Positions 7,565 to 16,714 of a stretch of 64,000 nt of DNA are shown one piece after another. The stretch is taken from NCBI GenBank assembly GCA_020853025.1, contig JADYZP010000004.1:62001-126000 (forward strand), given 5' to 3'. This DNA comes from Burkholderiales bacterium. GTDB lineage: Bacteria > Pseudomonadota > Gammaproteobacteria > Burkholderiales > Casimicrobiaceae. The notes under the pieces are model-generated. The model was not told the DNA's origin and did not search any database. It saw nothing but the letters and a program-made list of their open reading frames with translations. A program made the translations under genes and the position numbers. Numbering within the stretch: position 1 is the stretch's first letter; the number at the start of each line of letters is the position of its first letter.

Positions 7565-9226
7565 TTACTGCGTGTGCTTGCGCGCCTGCTCGCGTTCGCG
7601 CAGCACGACGCGCTGCACCTTGCCGGTGGTCGTCATTGGCAGCGCGTCGATGAATTCGATCTCCTTCGGATATTCGTAAGGAGCCAGGTAGCGGCGCACG
7701 TGCTGCTGGATTTCGTCGACCAGCTCCGGTGACGGCGCATGGCCTGCGGCGAGCACGACGAAGGCCTTGACGACGTTGCCGCGTGTTTCGTCGGGCGAAG
7801 GCACGACGGCGGCGTTGGCGACCGCCGGATGGCGGACGATGCAGTTTTCGATCTCCGAGGGCCCGATGCGGTAGCCGGCGACCTTGAACACGTCGTCGGC
7901 GCGACCCTGATACCACAGATAGCCGTCGGCATCGACGGTCGCGACGTCGCCGGTGCGGCACCAGTCGCCGATGAATTTGCGCTGCGTGGCTTCCGGGTTG
8001 TGCAGGTACTCGAGAAAGAACACCGGGTCGGGCGTGCCGTCCGGCGCGATGCGGTGAAGCGCGACGTCACCCGGCTCTCCACGCGGCACTTCGCTGCCTG
8101 CGTCGTCGATGACTGCGACACGGTGCCCCGGATACGGCCGGCCCATCGACCCCGGCTTCGCCGGCCACAGCCGGTGCGAGTTGCCGACAATGTAGTTCAT
8201 TTCGGTTTGTCCGAACATTTCGTTGACCGTCGCGCCCAGCGCTTCGCGCGTCCACTCGAATACCGTGGTGCCGACCGACTCGCCGGCGCTCATGATGCTG
8301 CGCAGGTTGACGTCGAAGTGCTCGCGCGGCCGCGGGTAGGCTTTCATCATCAGCTTGAGCGCGGTCGGAAACAGGAAGGCGTTGCGGACCTGGTACTTCT
8401 CGAGCAGCCGGAACGCGCGCTCGGGGTCGAAACGGCCCCGGTAGCCGACGATCGGCTGGCCGAAGTAGAACGTCGGCAACAGCGCGTCCATCAGGCCGCC
8501 GGTCCACGCCCAGTCGGCCGGCGACCAGAAGACGTCGCCCGGCTGGGGAAAGGCGTCGTGCGAATGGACGAAGCCGGGGAGATTGCCGAGCAGGCAGCGG
8601 TGCGGCATCAAGGCGCCCTTCGGCGGCCCGGTGGTACCGCTGGTGTAGACGACGAGTGCGGGCTCCTCGGCGCGCGTGGTGGCCGGCGCGAATTCCGGGC
8701 TCGCAGCAGCGACGACCGCGTCGTAGTCGATGCGTTCGTCGCCGCCGGCGCCGGCGCCGGCGCCGGCGACGCCGAGCACGTGCGTCAGCCCCGGCAGCTG
8801 CCCGCGAATCGGCGCCAGGTTGGGTGCGGATTGCGGATCAACCAGTGCGACCTTGGCGCCGGAGTCGGCGAGACGGTACGACAGTGCATCGGGACCGAAC
8901 AGAAACGACAACGGCACCGCGACGGCGCCCATCTGGTAGACGGCGATATGCGCGACCGCCGTCTCGCGCCGTTGCGGCAGTATCAGCGCGACGCGGTCGC
9001 CCCGCGCCACGCCGAGGCCGGCGAGCACGTTCGACAGGCGATTGGCTTCGCGCTGCAGGTCCCAGAAGGTGTGCGCGGAGGCGGCACCCGACTCATCCTC
9101 CCAATACAGCGCGAAACGCGTGCGGTCGGCGGCCCAGCGGCCACAACAGGCGTGCGCGATGTTGAAATCGGCGGGGACATCCCACCGATGACCGGCATGC
9201 ACTTCCGCGTAACGGTCGACGGGCAT
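7565..9226 (-). CDS. AMP-forming acyl-CoA synthetase (acetyl/medium-chain type)
   Basis: The 553-residue ANL-superfamily enzyme activates a carboxylic acid with ATP and CoA to give acyl-CoA, AMP and PPi. Motifs seen are the P-loop-like VVYTSGTTGPPKGAL (about residues 195-210), the FGQTEMN adenylate-binding motif, YLWYQGRADDVFK with the hinge Asp, and the C-terminal lysine in TTTGKVQR that forms the adenylate. The overall pattern (GRADDVFKVAGYRIGPSEIE) is closest to medium-chain or acetyl-type synthetases. A GAGAGAG stretch encoded by a tandem GGCGCC repeat near 8748-8770 is an odd local insertion. The start lies 12 bp after the stop of the PilZ-like gene, so the two are probably one operon. 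Confidence 0.88.
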   Translation of the reverse strand: MPVDRYAEVHAGHRWDVPADFNIAHACCGRWAADRTRFALYWEDESGAASAHTFWDLQREANRLSNVLAGLGVARGDRVALILPQRRETAVAHIAVYQMGAVAVPLSFLFGPDALSYRLADSGAKVALVDPQSAPNLAPIRGQLPGLTHVLGVAGAGAGAGGDERIDYDAVVAAASPEFAPATTRAEEPALVVYTSGTTGPPKGALMPHRCLLGNLPGFVHSHDAFPQPGDVFWSPADWAWTGGLMDALLPTFYFGQPIVGYRGRFDPERAFRLLEKYQVRNAFLFPTALKLMMKAYPRPREHFDVNLRSIMSAGESVGTTVFEWTREALGATVNEMFGQTEMNYIVGNSHRLWPAKPGSMGRPYPGHRVAVIDDAGSEVPRGEPGDVALHRIAPDGTPDPVFFLEYLHNPEATQRKFIGDWCRTGDVATVDADGYLWYQGRADDVFKVAGYRIGPSEIENCIVRHPAVANAAVVPSPDETRGNVVKAFVVLAAGHAPSPELVDEIQQHVRRYLAPYEYPKEIEFIDALPMTTTGKVQRVVLREREQARKHTQ

Positions 9227-9238
9227 GGCCCCGCCAAT

Positions 9239-10969
9239 CTACTCGTTCGCGGCCGCCGGGGGAATCGTCTGGTGCATGATCGTGCTGATCGAAGGCAGCG
9301 GTGCGGTGAGGTCGAGCGGCTCGACGGTCGCCCATACCCAGTCCGGCTGCTGCTCCAGCAGCCGGCCGAAGCGGATCGGGTTGATGGCCATCGTCGTCAT
9401 CAGCTTCAGGCGCTTGGCCGGCTGGTATTCGACGGCGGGCACGATCAGCGATTGCACCGGGTTGTCGGCTTCGCGCTTGCGCAGCGCCAGGAAGAGTCCG
9501 TGGAAGGTGCGGCCGTTGACCGTCGTCGCCTCGCCGTCGACCGAGTAATCGGCTTCGTGGCTCTTGCGCTGCTCGACCAGGTCGACGCCGATCAGCGTAT
9601 TGGCGATCACCTGCAATCCGATTTCGCCGCGATCGGCGGTCAGGCGTTTCATCCGGCGGACGATGCCGAGCGCCCACGGCGTCTGGCCGTGCGGGCGGAT
9701 TGCCGCGAGCGTCCCCAAGGTCACCATGTTGGCCACACTCATCGGCGCGAGCAGCCGGAAGCCGGTTTGACTGACGTCCTTCACCTCCCACGGACCGCCG
9801 GGCGCGGCGAAGTTCGCCAGCCGCCGACGCGCGAGTTCGACGCGGCGGTCGGTTTCATTGCGCATGCGACCGAAAACCGCGAGTTCCATGGTGCCGCCGA
9901 AGCTCTTGCCAGATTCGACGGTCGGCAACGGAGTCTGCTCCTCCTCGTGCAGGTAACCGGAAATCCTGGCGAAACCGACGATGGCATCGACCATACCCGC
10001 GGCGGCCATTCGCTCTCCCCGGCGCGCGAAGGGCTTGAATTCCGGGTCGACCTGCGACGCGAGCTTGGACAGCAAGCCGAGCTGCTCGCTGCGCTTCGGC
10101 GTGCGGTCGGACAGCGGCTGGCCGCGAATCTTCTGCTCCAGCATGATGACGTTGCCCATCAGCACCGAATGCAGCGGGCGGGTGTCGAGAAACAGTACCC
10201 GGCCCTCGAGCGGCGCGGGCGTGCGCCGGCGCAATCCTTCACGGGCGTCGAGGTCCACGAAGAAAGATGTCGCCGACGACGGCTCCAGCGACAGGCGCAG
10301 CGGCGCGCACCATTCGCCCAATTCGCCGGCCACCCATTCCAGATGACGCGCGGTCATGTTGCCGGCGTTCATCAGCTGCAGCAGCAGCGTGTACAGATAC
10401 TCGTGCTCGATCGTCGTCGAGCCTCGACCCGGTCCCAGCAGCAGCGGCGCGCGTTCGAACTTGCGCGAGCACGCCAGAGAAAACGGCTCGTGCAGTTCGG
10501 CCCATTTCGCGGGTATCCACTGCTCGTAGCGATACAGCCGGATCTTCGCGTCGAGTCCCATGTGGACGATCTGCCGGCAGAGCAGTTCCGGCAGCTGCTG
10601 CTGCCACTTGGCACTTTGCGCGTGCATCGACACCTCGCGCGCAAACGCGTAGTAGGCGACCAGAAATGCCTGCGTGAGATCGAACAGCGCCGACCATAGC
10701 TGGTGTTCGATTTTCGAGCTGCGTGTCGCGTGCTCGATGTATTGCGCGGTCAGGCTCTTGCGCAAGCCGGCGCATTGTCCATCGGCAAAGCAAACCGCCT
10801 CGAGACCCTGCGGCGTGCGCCTGGCCGTGGGCTGCGCGACGCGTCCCAGCACACCCAGGATTTCGGCGTGCATCGCCAGCGGATCGTTGGCGGGAAACGA
10901 CGCGAGCCATCGCTCGGCCGACTTGATGTCGGCGAGCGGTTCGCGAGCGGTCTTGCCGAAGCCGAACAT
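9239..10969 (-). CDS. Conserved protein with a C-terminal PilZ-like region
   Basis: The function of this 576-residue soluble protein is not recognised with certainty. Residues ~1-340 are mostly helical with no motif I can name. From about residue 370 the text RRVELARRR...WEVKDVSQTGFRLL resembles the start of a PilZ domain, where an Arg-rich segment and a D/N-x-S-x-x-G motif (here DVSQTG) bind cyclic di-GMP, followed by beta-strand-like repeats up to about 500. The arginine motif is not canonical, so nucleotide binding is uncertain. It precedes the acyl-CoA synthetase by 12 bp. The ATG at 10969 is the first in frame; the 260-bp gap to the divergent MerR-type gene holds both promoters. Confidence 0.6.
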   Translation of the reverse strand: MFGFGKTAREPLADIKSAERWLASFPANDPLAMHAEILGVLGRVAQPTARRTPQGLEAVCFADGQCAGLRKSLTAQYIEHATRSSKIEHQLWSALFDLTQAFLVAYYAFAREVSMHAQSAKWQQQLPELLCRQIVHMGLDAKIRLYRYEQWIPAKWAELHEPFSLACSRKFERAPLLLGPGRGSTTIEHEYLYTLLLQLMNAGNMTARHLEWVAGELGEWCAPLRLSLEPSSATSFFVDLDAREGLRRRTPAPLEGRVLFLDTRPLHSVLMGNVIMLEQKIRGQPLSDRTPKRSEQLGLLSKLASQVDPEFKPFARRGERMAAAGMVDAIVGFARISGYLHEEEQTPLPTVESGKSFGGTMELAVFGRMRNETDRRVELARRRLANFAAPGGPWEVKDVSQTGFRLLAPMSVANMVTLGTLAAIRPHGQTPWALGIVRRMKRLTADRGEIGLQVIANTLIGVDLVEQRKSHEADYSVDGEATTVNGRTFHGLFLALRKREADNPVQSLIVPAVEYQPAKRLKLMTTMAINPIRFGRLLEQQPDWVWATVEPLDLTAPLPSISTIMHQTIPPAAANE

Positions 10970-11174
10970 CAGCCGTGATCTCCGTGTGGTTGCAATGTTT
11001 CGACAAACGCAAGAAGCAGACCTACCCGCCGATCATGGCGCAATCTCCGTCTTGCGGCAAGCGCGGCTGCACGATCTGGCATGCATCGTGCATGCACGAA
11101 TAGTGCAGCACAAGGTGGCGGCGCTCCTTCGAGCCGGCCCAGTCACCGCGAACAGAGCAGGCGATCCCTAGCGC

Positions 11175-11180
11175 TATAAT
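11175..11180 (+). promoter_or_regulatory. Sigma70 -10 hexamer upstream of the MerR-type gene
   Basis: A perfect TATAAT lies 49 bp before the ATG of the MerR-type regulator, in the 260-bp divergent intergenic region. No good -35 hexamer is seen at the expected spacing, as expected for a regulated promoter. Confidence 0.55.
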
Positions 11181-11229
11181 TGTGGATTACAGCCTGCGCA
11201 GTTGAACCCTACGCACAGGAACGACAACG

Positions 11230-12252
11230 ATGGGCATTCTGATCAAGGCACCCGCCCGCCGCCGGGAACCGACGCTGGCGCCGGTGGATGCGCAAGGCGA
11301 AACCAACGAAACACGCAGTGCGCTGCACATTCGTGAAGTCGTGCGGATTACCGGCCTGCGCCGCGAACAGCTCTACATGTGGCAACGCCGCTACGGCTTT
11401 CCGTCGCCGTTGCGCGATGCCTTCGGTGATCGCGTCTATCCGCCGGACCAGGTCGCACGGCTGAAGCTCATCAAGCAGCTCTTGTCGGAGGGCTGGCGCG
11501 CCGGTGCCGTAGTGCCGCTCACCGATTCCGCGCTGCAATCGATGCTCGGTCTTGCCGTCGACGAACCGGCGCCGCTGCCGGCAGAGATCGAAACCGCCGT
11601 CAAGCTGCTCGCGCAGCACCGGATCGGCGAGATGCAGAACCATCTTTCCAAGCTGCTCGTCGGTCAGGGCCTGCGCAAGTTCCTCGAGCAGACGCTGATA
11701 CCGCTCAACGAGGCCGTGCACGAACACGTCGTCCGCGGCGAAATGCAGAACTTCCAGGAGCTGCGCTTTGCTGACCTGGCGCAGCGGCTGCTGCGCGACG
11801 TGACGCGGCTCGTCCGTCCTACGCGCGATGCGCGGCACATCCTGCTGGCGACACCTCCGAACGATCCGAACCAGCTTGGCCTGGCGATCCTCGAACTGCT
11901 GTTGTTCACCGAAGGTGTCAACTGCCTGACGCTGGGCACCGGCGTCCCCGCGCAGGAAATCGCCGGCGCTGCCTCCGCGTACAAGGCGGCGTTGGTCGTG
12001 CTGCTTTTCGACCGGGGTATTTCCGGCAAGATCGCCGGCCAGGAAATCCGCGGCCTGCGTGCCGCATTGCCGGCCGACATGCCGCTGGTGGTCAGCGGAC
12101 GTGCCGTGAATCTCCTGGCCAAGCCGATCGCCGATGCGCATACGGCGGCGGATTTCAGCTCGGTGATGGCGAAGATGCGCGCGCTGGGTGTGCTTTCGAC
12201 GACTCCGGTGTCGCTGGTCGGCGTCTTGCCCGACCTGCCGCAGCGGGCGTAG
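11230..12252 (+). CDS. MerR-family regulator with cobalamin-binding-like C-terminal domain
   Basis: The 340-residue protein has a MerR winged-helix DNA-binding domain at about residues 33-100 (IREVVRITGLRREQLYMWQR, then YGFPSP) and a C-terminal half laid out like the CarH/LitR/MlrA group: a helical B12-binding-2 segment (about 115-190) then a Rossmann-like domain (about 200-330). The base-on cobalamin motif D-x-H-x-x-G is not intact; the matching stretch reads NDPNQLG, with Asn where the ligand His should be. It therefore resembles MlrA-type regulators that have lost cobalamin. Start ATG at 11230 follows AGGAACGACAACG. A targeted gene cannot be named. Confidence 0.8.
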   Translation: MGILIKAPARRREPTLAPVDAQGETNETRSALHIREVVRITGLRREQLYMWQRRYGFPSPLRDAFGDRVYPPDQVARLKLIKQLLSEGWRAGAVVPLTDSALQSMLGLAVDEPAPLPAEIETAVKLLAQHRIGEMQNHLSKLLVGQGLRKFLEQTLIPLNEAVHEHVVRGEMQNFQELRFADLAQRLLRDVTRLVRPTRDARHILLATPPNDPNQLGLAILELLLFTEGVNCLTLGTGVPAQEIAGAASAYKAALVVLLFDRGISGKIAGQEIRGLRAALPADMPLVVSGRAVNLLAKPIADAHTAADFSSVMAKMRALGVLSTTPVSLVGVLPDLPQRA

Positions 12253-12262
12253 CATCGGTCGG

Positions 12263-12454
12263 GTGGCGACACCCGACGATCTCCAGACCGACGCCGCCCG
12301 CGTTCCTGCCGCGGGCGCGCGTCGCTTCCTGTCACGGCGCACGCTCTGGCATACGGTGGGCCTGCTGCTCGCGGCGGCGCTTGCGTGGCTGATCCTGCGC
12401 GCCTATCGCCAGCCGGAGTTCATGCTTGACCTGGTGAATCTGCGCCTGTGCTGA
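12263..12454 (+). CDS. Small single-span membrane protein
   Basis: A GTG-started frame of 63 residues begins 11 bp after the MerR-type gene stop. It has a short polar N-terminus, one clear membrane segment (TVGLLLAAALAWLILRAY) and a C-terminal tail ending LVNLRLC. The composition and position suggest a real small protein translated with the regulator. No function can be assigned. About 160 bp of sequence without a recognisable gene separate it from the convergent BPH gene. Confidence 0.6.
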   Translation: MATPDDLQTDAARVPAAGARRFLSRRTLWHTVGLLLAAALAWLILRAYRQPEFMLDLVNLRLC

Positions 12455-12617
12455 CCGGAGCGGCAACGGATGCGTGGGCTTGAAGCGCTCGCCGCCGACG
12501 CGCGCTGCCCCGCCCCGATCGCCTCCGCTGCGAAGCTGCGGGTCTTGTAAAAGCGCGCGGCCCACAGCCGCTTGCCGAAGCGCAGGCGTTCGCTTGTCTC
12601 CGCGCAGCGGAGGCTCG

Positions 12618-13190
12618 TCACGTCGGCTGCAGTTTCACCGAATACAGCGTCAGCGGCAGCGCCGAGTTCCTGTCGAACAGCGCGCCCGCCTCGAGCCCCG
12701 CCCGGGCGACCGCCTCGGCAGAAGCGACCTGCGGATACATGACGTGCATCGCGCCGAGCGCGAATTCGCGACCCGAGCCGGCTGCCCAGAATTGCGTGTA
12801 TTCGAAAACCTCGCGCATCGAGAACACGCCAAAGATGCCGTGCGGATTGGCGATCAGCGCCGTGACCTGCGTCGACTCGTAGGGGTCGTCGTCCTCTTCC
12901 TTCGGATTCAGGAAGTGCTGCTCCTTCAGGATCGGGTGCAGCATGCGAAACGTCTCGAAGATCCCGAACTTGTTCGAGAAATCGAGATTGTCGTGCCGGC
13001 GCAACAGGCTTTCGAACACCAGCTGATGCGCCGCCGAGCCGCACAGGCCGATATGGCTGTCCCGGTAGTGGACGATCTTGTCGTAGCTGCGATCGTGTTC
13101 CGCTGCGAGGCGGGTATCGCCGAAGGTGGTCAGCGAGTCTGCGGCGATGGCGACTTCGTCGCCTTTGCGGGCGACAACGAGTGTGGTCAT
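12618..13190 (-). CDS. BPH-type proteasome homologue (HslV-like Ntn-hydrolase)
   Basis: The 190-residue protein starts MTTLVV; removal of Met would expose a Thr nucleophile as in HslV and proteasome beta subunits. The pattern ARKGDEVAIAADSLTT, with the conserved Asp18, and YDKI, with a Lys near 38, fit the Ntn-hydrolase active site, followed by the GLCGSAAH strand. Hydrophobic strands and helices follow the proteasome layout. There is no HslU or other ATPase gene beside it. It matches the betaproteobacterial proteasome homologue (BPH), described as a double-ring assembly distinct from HslV and Anbu. The true substrate and unfoldase are unknown. It sits alone between a convergent small gene and gluQ. 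Confidence 0.85.
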   Translation of the reverse strand: MTTLVVARKGDEVAIAADSLTTFGDTRLAAEHDRSYDKIVHYRDSHIGLCGSAAHQLVFESLLRRHDNLDFSNKFGIFETFRMLHPILKEQHFLNPKEEDDDPYESTQVTALIANPHGIFGVFSMREVFEYTQFWAAGSGREFALGAMHVMYPQVASAEAVARAGLEAGALFDRNSALPLTLYSVKLQPT

Positions 13191-13279
13191 GGGAAGACAG
13201 AGCCTTGCGGGCGAACACAGGGAGCAGCCCGATGAACGGCGTGCTGCGCGGCGGGGAGATTATACGCGCGCTGAAACGC

Positions 13280-14206
13280 TCACCCGCCGCGCGGTGCCGG
13301 CAGCATCGGTACGGGCGGTAACCGGACGCGCGACCAGGCGCGCGTGGCGAAGGCGAGAAAATCGGCAACCGTCGCCGGGGCCGCCTCGGGCATCGGCTGG
13401 TCGAGAAAGCGCCACGCCGCGAGCAGTGCCGGCAGCGGGTTCTCGGGCAGTGCGCGCGCCTGCGTCTGCTTGGACAGCTTCTCGCCCGTGGAGCCGATCG
13501 CGACCGGCACGTGCAGGTACTCCGGCGCCGGCAGCTGAAGCCGCCGCTGCAGAAGGATCTGCCTTGGCGTGGACGCGAGCAGGTCCGCACCACGCACGAC
13601 GGTGCTGATCTCCTGCAGCGCGTCGTCGACGACGACGGCGAGCTGGTAGGCGAAGAGCCCGTCGCTGCGCCGGACGACGAAGTCGCCGACCTCCGACGCC
13701 AGATCCTGCCGCTGCGGGCCCTGCAGCAGATCGACGAAGGTCACGACGTCGGAGTCGACACGCAGGCGCTGCGCGCAGCGTGCGCGGGTGCTGCGCGTGG
13801 TGAGCGACTGCGGCAAGCCGTCGCGGCAGGTGCCCGGATAGACGCGTTCGCCGGCCGCACCCATCGGCGCCGACTCGAGATCGCGCCGCGTGCACGTGCA
13901 GTCGAAGATCGCACCTGCCGCACGCAGCCGTTCTAGCGCATCGGCGTAGATCGCTTGGCGCTGCGACTGGCGAAGGATCGGACCGTCCCACACGAATCCG
14001 CAACGCGCCAGCGCGGCGACGATGGCCTCCTCGGCGCCGGCACGGCTGCGCGGGGTGTCGACGTCCTCGATGCGCAGCAGCCACTGTCCGCCTGCGGCGC
14101 GGGCGTCGCAATAGCTCGCCAGCGCGGCGACCAGCGATCCGAAATGCAGCGGCCCGGTCGGCGACGGCGCGAAGCGGCCGCGATACGCGATCGCCGATGG
14201 CGTCAT
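13280..14206 (-). CDS. gluQ: Glutamyl-queuosine tRNA(Asp) synthetase
   Basis: GluQ-RS is a paralogue of the GluRS catalytic core that attaches glutamate to the queuosine base of tRNA-Asp. The 308 residues lack the anticodon-binding domain of a full GluRS. Motifs seen: [18 protein letters not shown] (HIGH-type), the zinc-binding CTCTRRD with a later YPGTC, and EKLSKQ (KMSKS-type). The product depends on queuosine made through QueG, encoded at the left of the window. The stop is about 90 bp from the BPH start and the gene begins 16 bp after the lytic transglycosylase stop, so a shared transcript from the right is likely. Confidence 0.93.
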   Translation of the reverse strand: MTPSAIAYRGRFAPSPTGPLHFGSLVAALASYCDARAAGGQWLLRIEDVDTPRSRAGAEEAIVAALARCGFVWDGPILRQSQRQAIYADALERLRAAGAIFDCTCTRRDLESAPMGAAGERVYPGTCRDGLPQSLTTRSTRARCAQRLRVDSDVVTFVDLLQGPQRQDLASEVGDFVVRRSDGLFAYQLAVVVDDALQEISTVVRGADLLASTPRQILLQRRLQLPAPEYLHVPVAIGSTGEKLSKQTQARALPENPLPALLAAWRFLDQPMPEAAPATVADFLAFATRAWSRVRLPPVPMLPAPRGG

Positions 14207-14222
14207 GGCGCCATCCGCGCTG

Positions 14223-14876
14223 TCAGCGGGGGATCGAGGCGCCGGCAGCGGTCGCCGCAGTCGCTGCCGTGGCGGCGACCGGCGTATAGGAGAAGTGCCG
14301 GTTGAGCGCGGCCATGACGGCCTGCGGGTACTCGGCGCGGCCGAGGCTGCCGTTGTAGCGGCCGAGCGCGCGGTAGTAGTCGCCGCTCTCGATGTCGAGA
14401 TAGTGGCGCAGGATCACCGTGCCGTAGCGCAGGTTGGTGCGCAGGTTGAAGAGGTTCTGATCGCTGGCGCCGATCAAGCCGACCCAGAACGGCATCACCT
14501 GCATGTAGCCGCGCGCGCCTGCCACCGAGATGGCGTACTTCTTGAAGCCGCTTTCGTGGTAGACGACGCCGAGCACGAGCTGCGGGTCGAGCCCCGCTCG
14601 CGTGGCCTCGTAGTGCACTGTGGCCAGCAGCTCGCGGCGTTCGCGCTCGTCGGCGACCCTGTGCGCGATGCGCCGCGACATCTCGGCGAGCCACGCCTGC
14701 AGCACCGGCCGGTTGACATAGCTGGCCGGTGCCGGTGCATCGGCAATAGCCTTGGCGAGTCCCGCCACTACCGACGGCGCCAGCTGCTCCTCCTGCTGCG
14801 CTCCGGCGTGCGCAAGCGACGTTGCGGCCAACAGAGCCGTGGCCATCGTCAGTCGCGTTGCCAAGCGTCGCTTCAT
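14223..14876 (-). CDS. Soluble lytic transglycosylase-like protein (SLT domain)
   Basis: This exported 217-residue protein has a typical signal peptide ([20 protein letters not shown], cleavage after LAHA) and an SLT lysozyme-like domain from about residue 85. The catalytic Glu108 lies in [10 protein letters not shown], followed by GYMQVMPFW and the RYNGSLG motif. Such enzymes cut the MurNAc-GlcNAc bond of peptidoglycan to leave 1,6-anhydro ends. The C-terminus is an Ala/Thr repeat with no clear domain. The gene lies 10 bp downstream of proS, a neighbourhood seen in other betaproteobacteria, and is probably transcribed with it. Confidence 0.9.
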   Translation of the reverse strand: MKRRLATRLTMATALLAATSLAHAGAQQEEQLAPSVVAGLAKAIADAPAPASYVNRPVLQAWLAEMSRRIAHRVADERERRELLATVHYEATRAGLDPQLVLGVVYHESGFKKYAISVAGARGYMQVMPFWVGLIGASDQNLFNLRTNLRYGTVILRHYLDIESGDYYRALGRYNGSLGRAEYPQAVMAALNRHFSYTPVAATAATAATAAGASIPR

Positions 14877-14886
14877 CCGTTCGCTC

Positions 14887-16605
14887 CTATGCCGCGCCGG
14901 GGAGCCGGGTACGCAGAAAAGCGGCGATCTCGCCTGCCGGCACCGCGGTGGCCGCGGTTTCCCGGCGGCCCTGATACTCGACCGTGCCGTCCTTCAAGCC
15001 GCGCTCGCCGATGGTGATCCGGTGCGGGATACCGATGAGCTCGAGGTCAGCAAACATCACGCCAGGGCGCTCGCCACGGTCGTCGAGCAGCACCTCGACG
15101 CCGGCGGCCTCCAGTTCGTCGTGCACGCGGTCGGCCAGCGCGCGGACCGCGTCGCTGCGGTCGTAGGCGACCGGTGCGATGGCGACCGCGAACGGCGCCA
15201 GCGGCTCCGGCCAGACGATGCCGCGCGCGTCGTGGTTCTGCTCGACGGCGGCAGCGACGACGCGCGTGACGCCGATGCCGTAGCAGCCCATCTGCAGCAC
15301 CTTCGACTGACCGTCCGCGGCAAGGAACGTTGCGCCCAGCGCCCTCGAATACAGCGTCCCCAGCGCGAACACATGGCCGACTTCGATGCCGCGGACGATG
15401 TCGAGCGTTCCCTTGCCGTCCGGCGACGGATCGCCGGGAACGACGTTGCGGATATCCGCGACGACGTCCGGTTCGCGGCAGTCGCGTCCGAAGTTGACGC
15501 CGCGCAGATGGTAGTCCGGCTCGTTGGCGCCGCAGACGAAATCGCCCATCACCGCGACCTCGTGGTCGGCGATCAGCGGCATCTCGCGGGCGATTCCCAC
15601 CGGACCCAGGTAGCCGGGTTTGCAGGCGGTGGCGGCGACGATCTCGGCGTCGGTCGCCCAGCGCCAGCCGTCGAAGCCCGGCAGCTTGCCGATCTTCACC
15701 TCATTGCCCATGCGATCGCCGCGCAGCAGCAGCATCTGCACGCGGCCGTCGGCCCAGACCATCAGGCATTTGACCGTGCGCGACAGCGGCAACTGCAGCA
15801 GCTTTGCGACCTCTTCGCAGGTCGCCATTCCGGGTGTGGGCACGCGTGATAGCGCCTCCATCGGCGCCGGGCGCGCGAGTCGCGGTGCCAGCGCCGCGGC
15901 CGTCTCGAGGTTCGCAGCGTAATCCGATTCGTTACTGTAGGCGATCGCGTCCTCGCCGGTGTCGGCCAGCACCTGGAACTCGTGCGATGAAAGCCCGCCG
16001 ATCGCCCCCATGTCGGCGTCGACCGCGCGAAAGCGCAATCCCATTCGCGTGAAGATCCGTGTGTAAGCGTCGAACATCGCCTGGTACGAGCGCAGCATGC
16101 CGGCCTCGTCGATGTCGAACGAGTACGCATCCTTCATCACGAACTCGCGTGCGCGCATGACACCGAAGCGCGGCCGGATCTCGTCGCGGAACTTGGTCTG
16201 GATCTGGTAGAAGTTGACCGGCAGCTGCCGGTAGCTCCTGATCTCGCGGCGCACGATGTCGGTGATCACCTCCTCGTGCGTCGGGCCGACGACGAAGTCA
16301 CGTTCGTGGCGGTCCTTGAGGCGCAGCATGTTCGCGCCCATCTTTTCGAAGCGCCCGGTCTCCTGCCATAGTTCGGCCGGTTGGATCACCGGCATCACGA
16401 CTTCGAGCGCACCCGCGCGGTTCATCTCCTCGCGGACGATCGCCTCGACCTTGCGCAGCGTGATAAGCCCGAGCGGCATCCACGTGTACAGCCCGGCGCC
16501 GAGGCGCTTGATGAGCCCCGCGCGCAGCATCAACTGCAGGCTGGCGATGTCGGCTTCGGCCGGCGCCTCCTTCAGTGTCGACAGATAGAACTTAGAAATG
16601 CGCAC
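14887..16605 (-). CDS. proS: Prolyl-tRNA synthetase, bacterial type with editing domain
   Basis: ProRS charges tRNA-Pro. The 572 residues have class II motif 1 (near GLYTWMPLG), motif 2 with [10 protein letters not shown], an INS editing domain (about residues 225-400) and motif 3 (GCYGIGVTR), then the anticodon-binding domain. The start is a GTG at 16605, giving [14 protein letters not shown] as in other ProRS proteins and the normal length; the frame stays open further upstream. A 10-bp inverted repeat ends 2 bp before this GTG, leaving no obvious Shine-Dalgarno, and a TACAAT hexamer lies just above it. Translation may be controlled by this hairpin. usp is upstream on the same strand. Confidence 0.95.
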   Translation of the reverse strand: MRISKFYLSTLKEAPAEADIASLQLMLRAGLIKRLGAGLYTWMPLGLITLRKVEAIVREEMNRAGALEVVMPVIQPAELWQETGRFEKMGANMLRLKDRHERDFVVGPTHEEVITDIVRREIRSYRQLPVNFYQIQTKFRDEIRPRFGVMRAREFVMKDAYSFDIDEAGMLRSYQAMFDAYTRIFTRMGLRFRAVDADMGAIGGLSSHEFQVLADTGEDAIAYSNESDYAANLETAAALAPRLARPAPMEALSRVPTPGMATCEEVAKLLQLPLSRTVKCLMVWADGRVQMLLLRGDRMGNEVKIGKLPGFDGWRWATDAEIVAATACKPGYLGPVGIAREMPLIADHEVAVMGDFVCGANEPDYHLRGVNFGRDCREPDVVADIRNVVPGDPSPDGKGTLDIVRGIEVGHVFALGTLYSRALGATFLAADGQSKVLQMGCYGIGVTRVVAAAVEQNHDARGIVWPEPLAPFAVAIAPVAYDRSDAVRALADRVHDELEAAGVEVLLDDRGERPGVMFADLELIGIPHRITIGERGLKDGTVEYQGRRETAATAVPAGEIAAFLRTRLPGAA

Positions 16606-16607
16606 GA

Positions 16608-16633
16608 TGCTGTTTTTGTTCGAAAAAACAGCA
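16608..16633 (-). promoter_or_regulatory. AT-rich hairpin in the proS leader
   Basis: Perfect 10-bp arms TGCTGTTTTT and AAAAACAGCA with a 6-nt loop sit immediately before the GTG start of proS. The repeat overlaps where a ribosome-binding site would lie. It could be an operator or an RNA structure masking the start. Confidence 0.5.
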
Positions 16634-16639
16634 ATTGTA
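16634..16639 (-). promoter_or_regulatory. Probable -10 hexamer of proS
   Basis: TACAAT on the minus strand (5/6 match to TATAAT) directly precedes the leader hairpin. A start about 7 bp downstream would make the hairpin the 5' end of the transcript. No convincing -35 is seen. Confidence 0.4.
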
Positions 16640-16714
16640 CCCGACCGGTGCGGCGGTCGCCGCAGCGACGCGCCGTGACCGGATCGAAGTACGCGCCGGG
16701 TGTGCGCTCGGCGT

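Noticed and set aside
7739..10699. A very long open frame antisense to the acyl-CoA synthetase and PilZ-like genes
   Set aside because: Its product is rich in Arg/His/Gln with no domain; it is an antisense shadow caused by high GC and lack of stop codons.
16608..16633. LexA-like CTGT...ACAG box before proS
   Set aside because: The inner spacing is 14 bp, not the 8 bp of a LexA site; treated as a hairpin instead.
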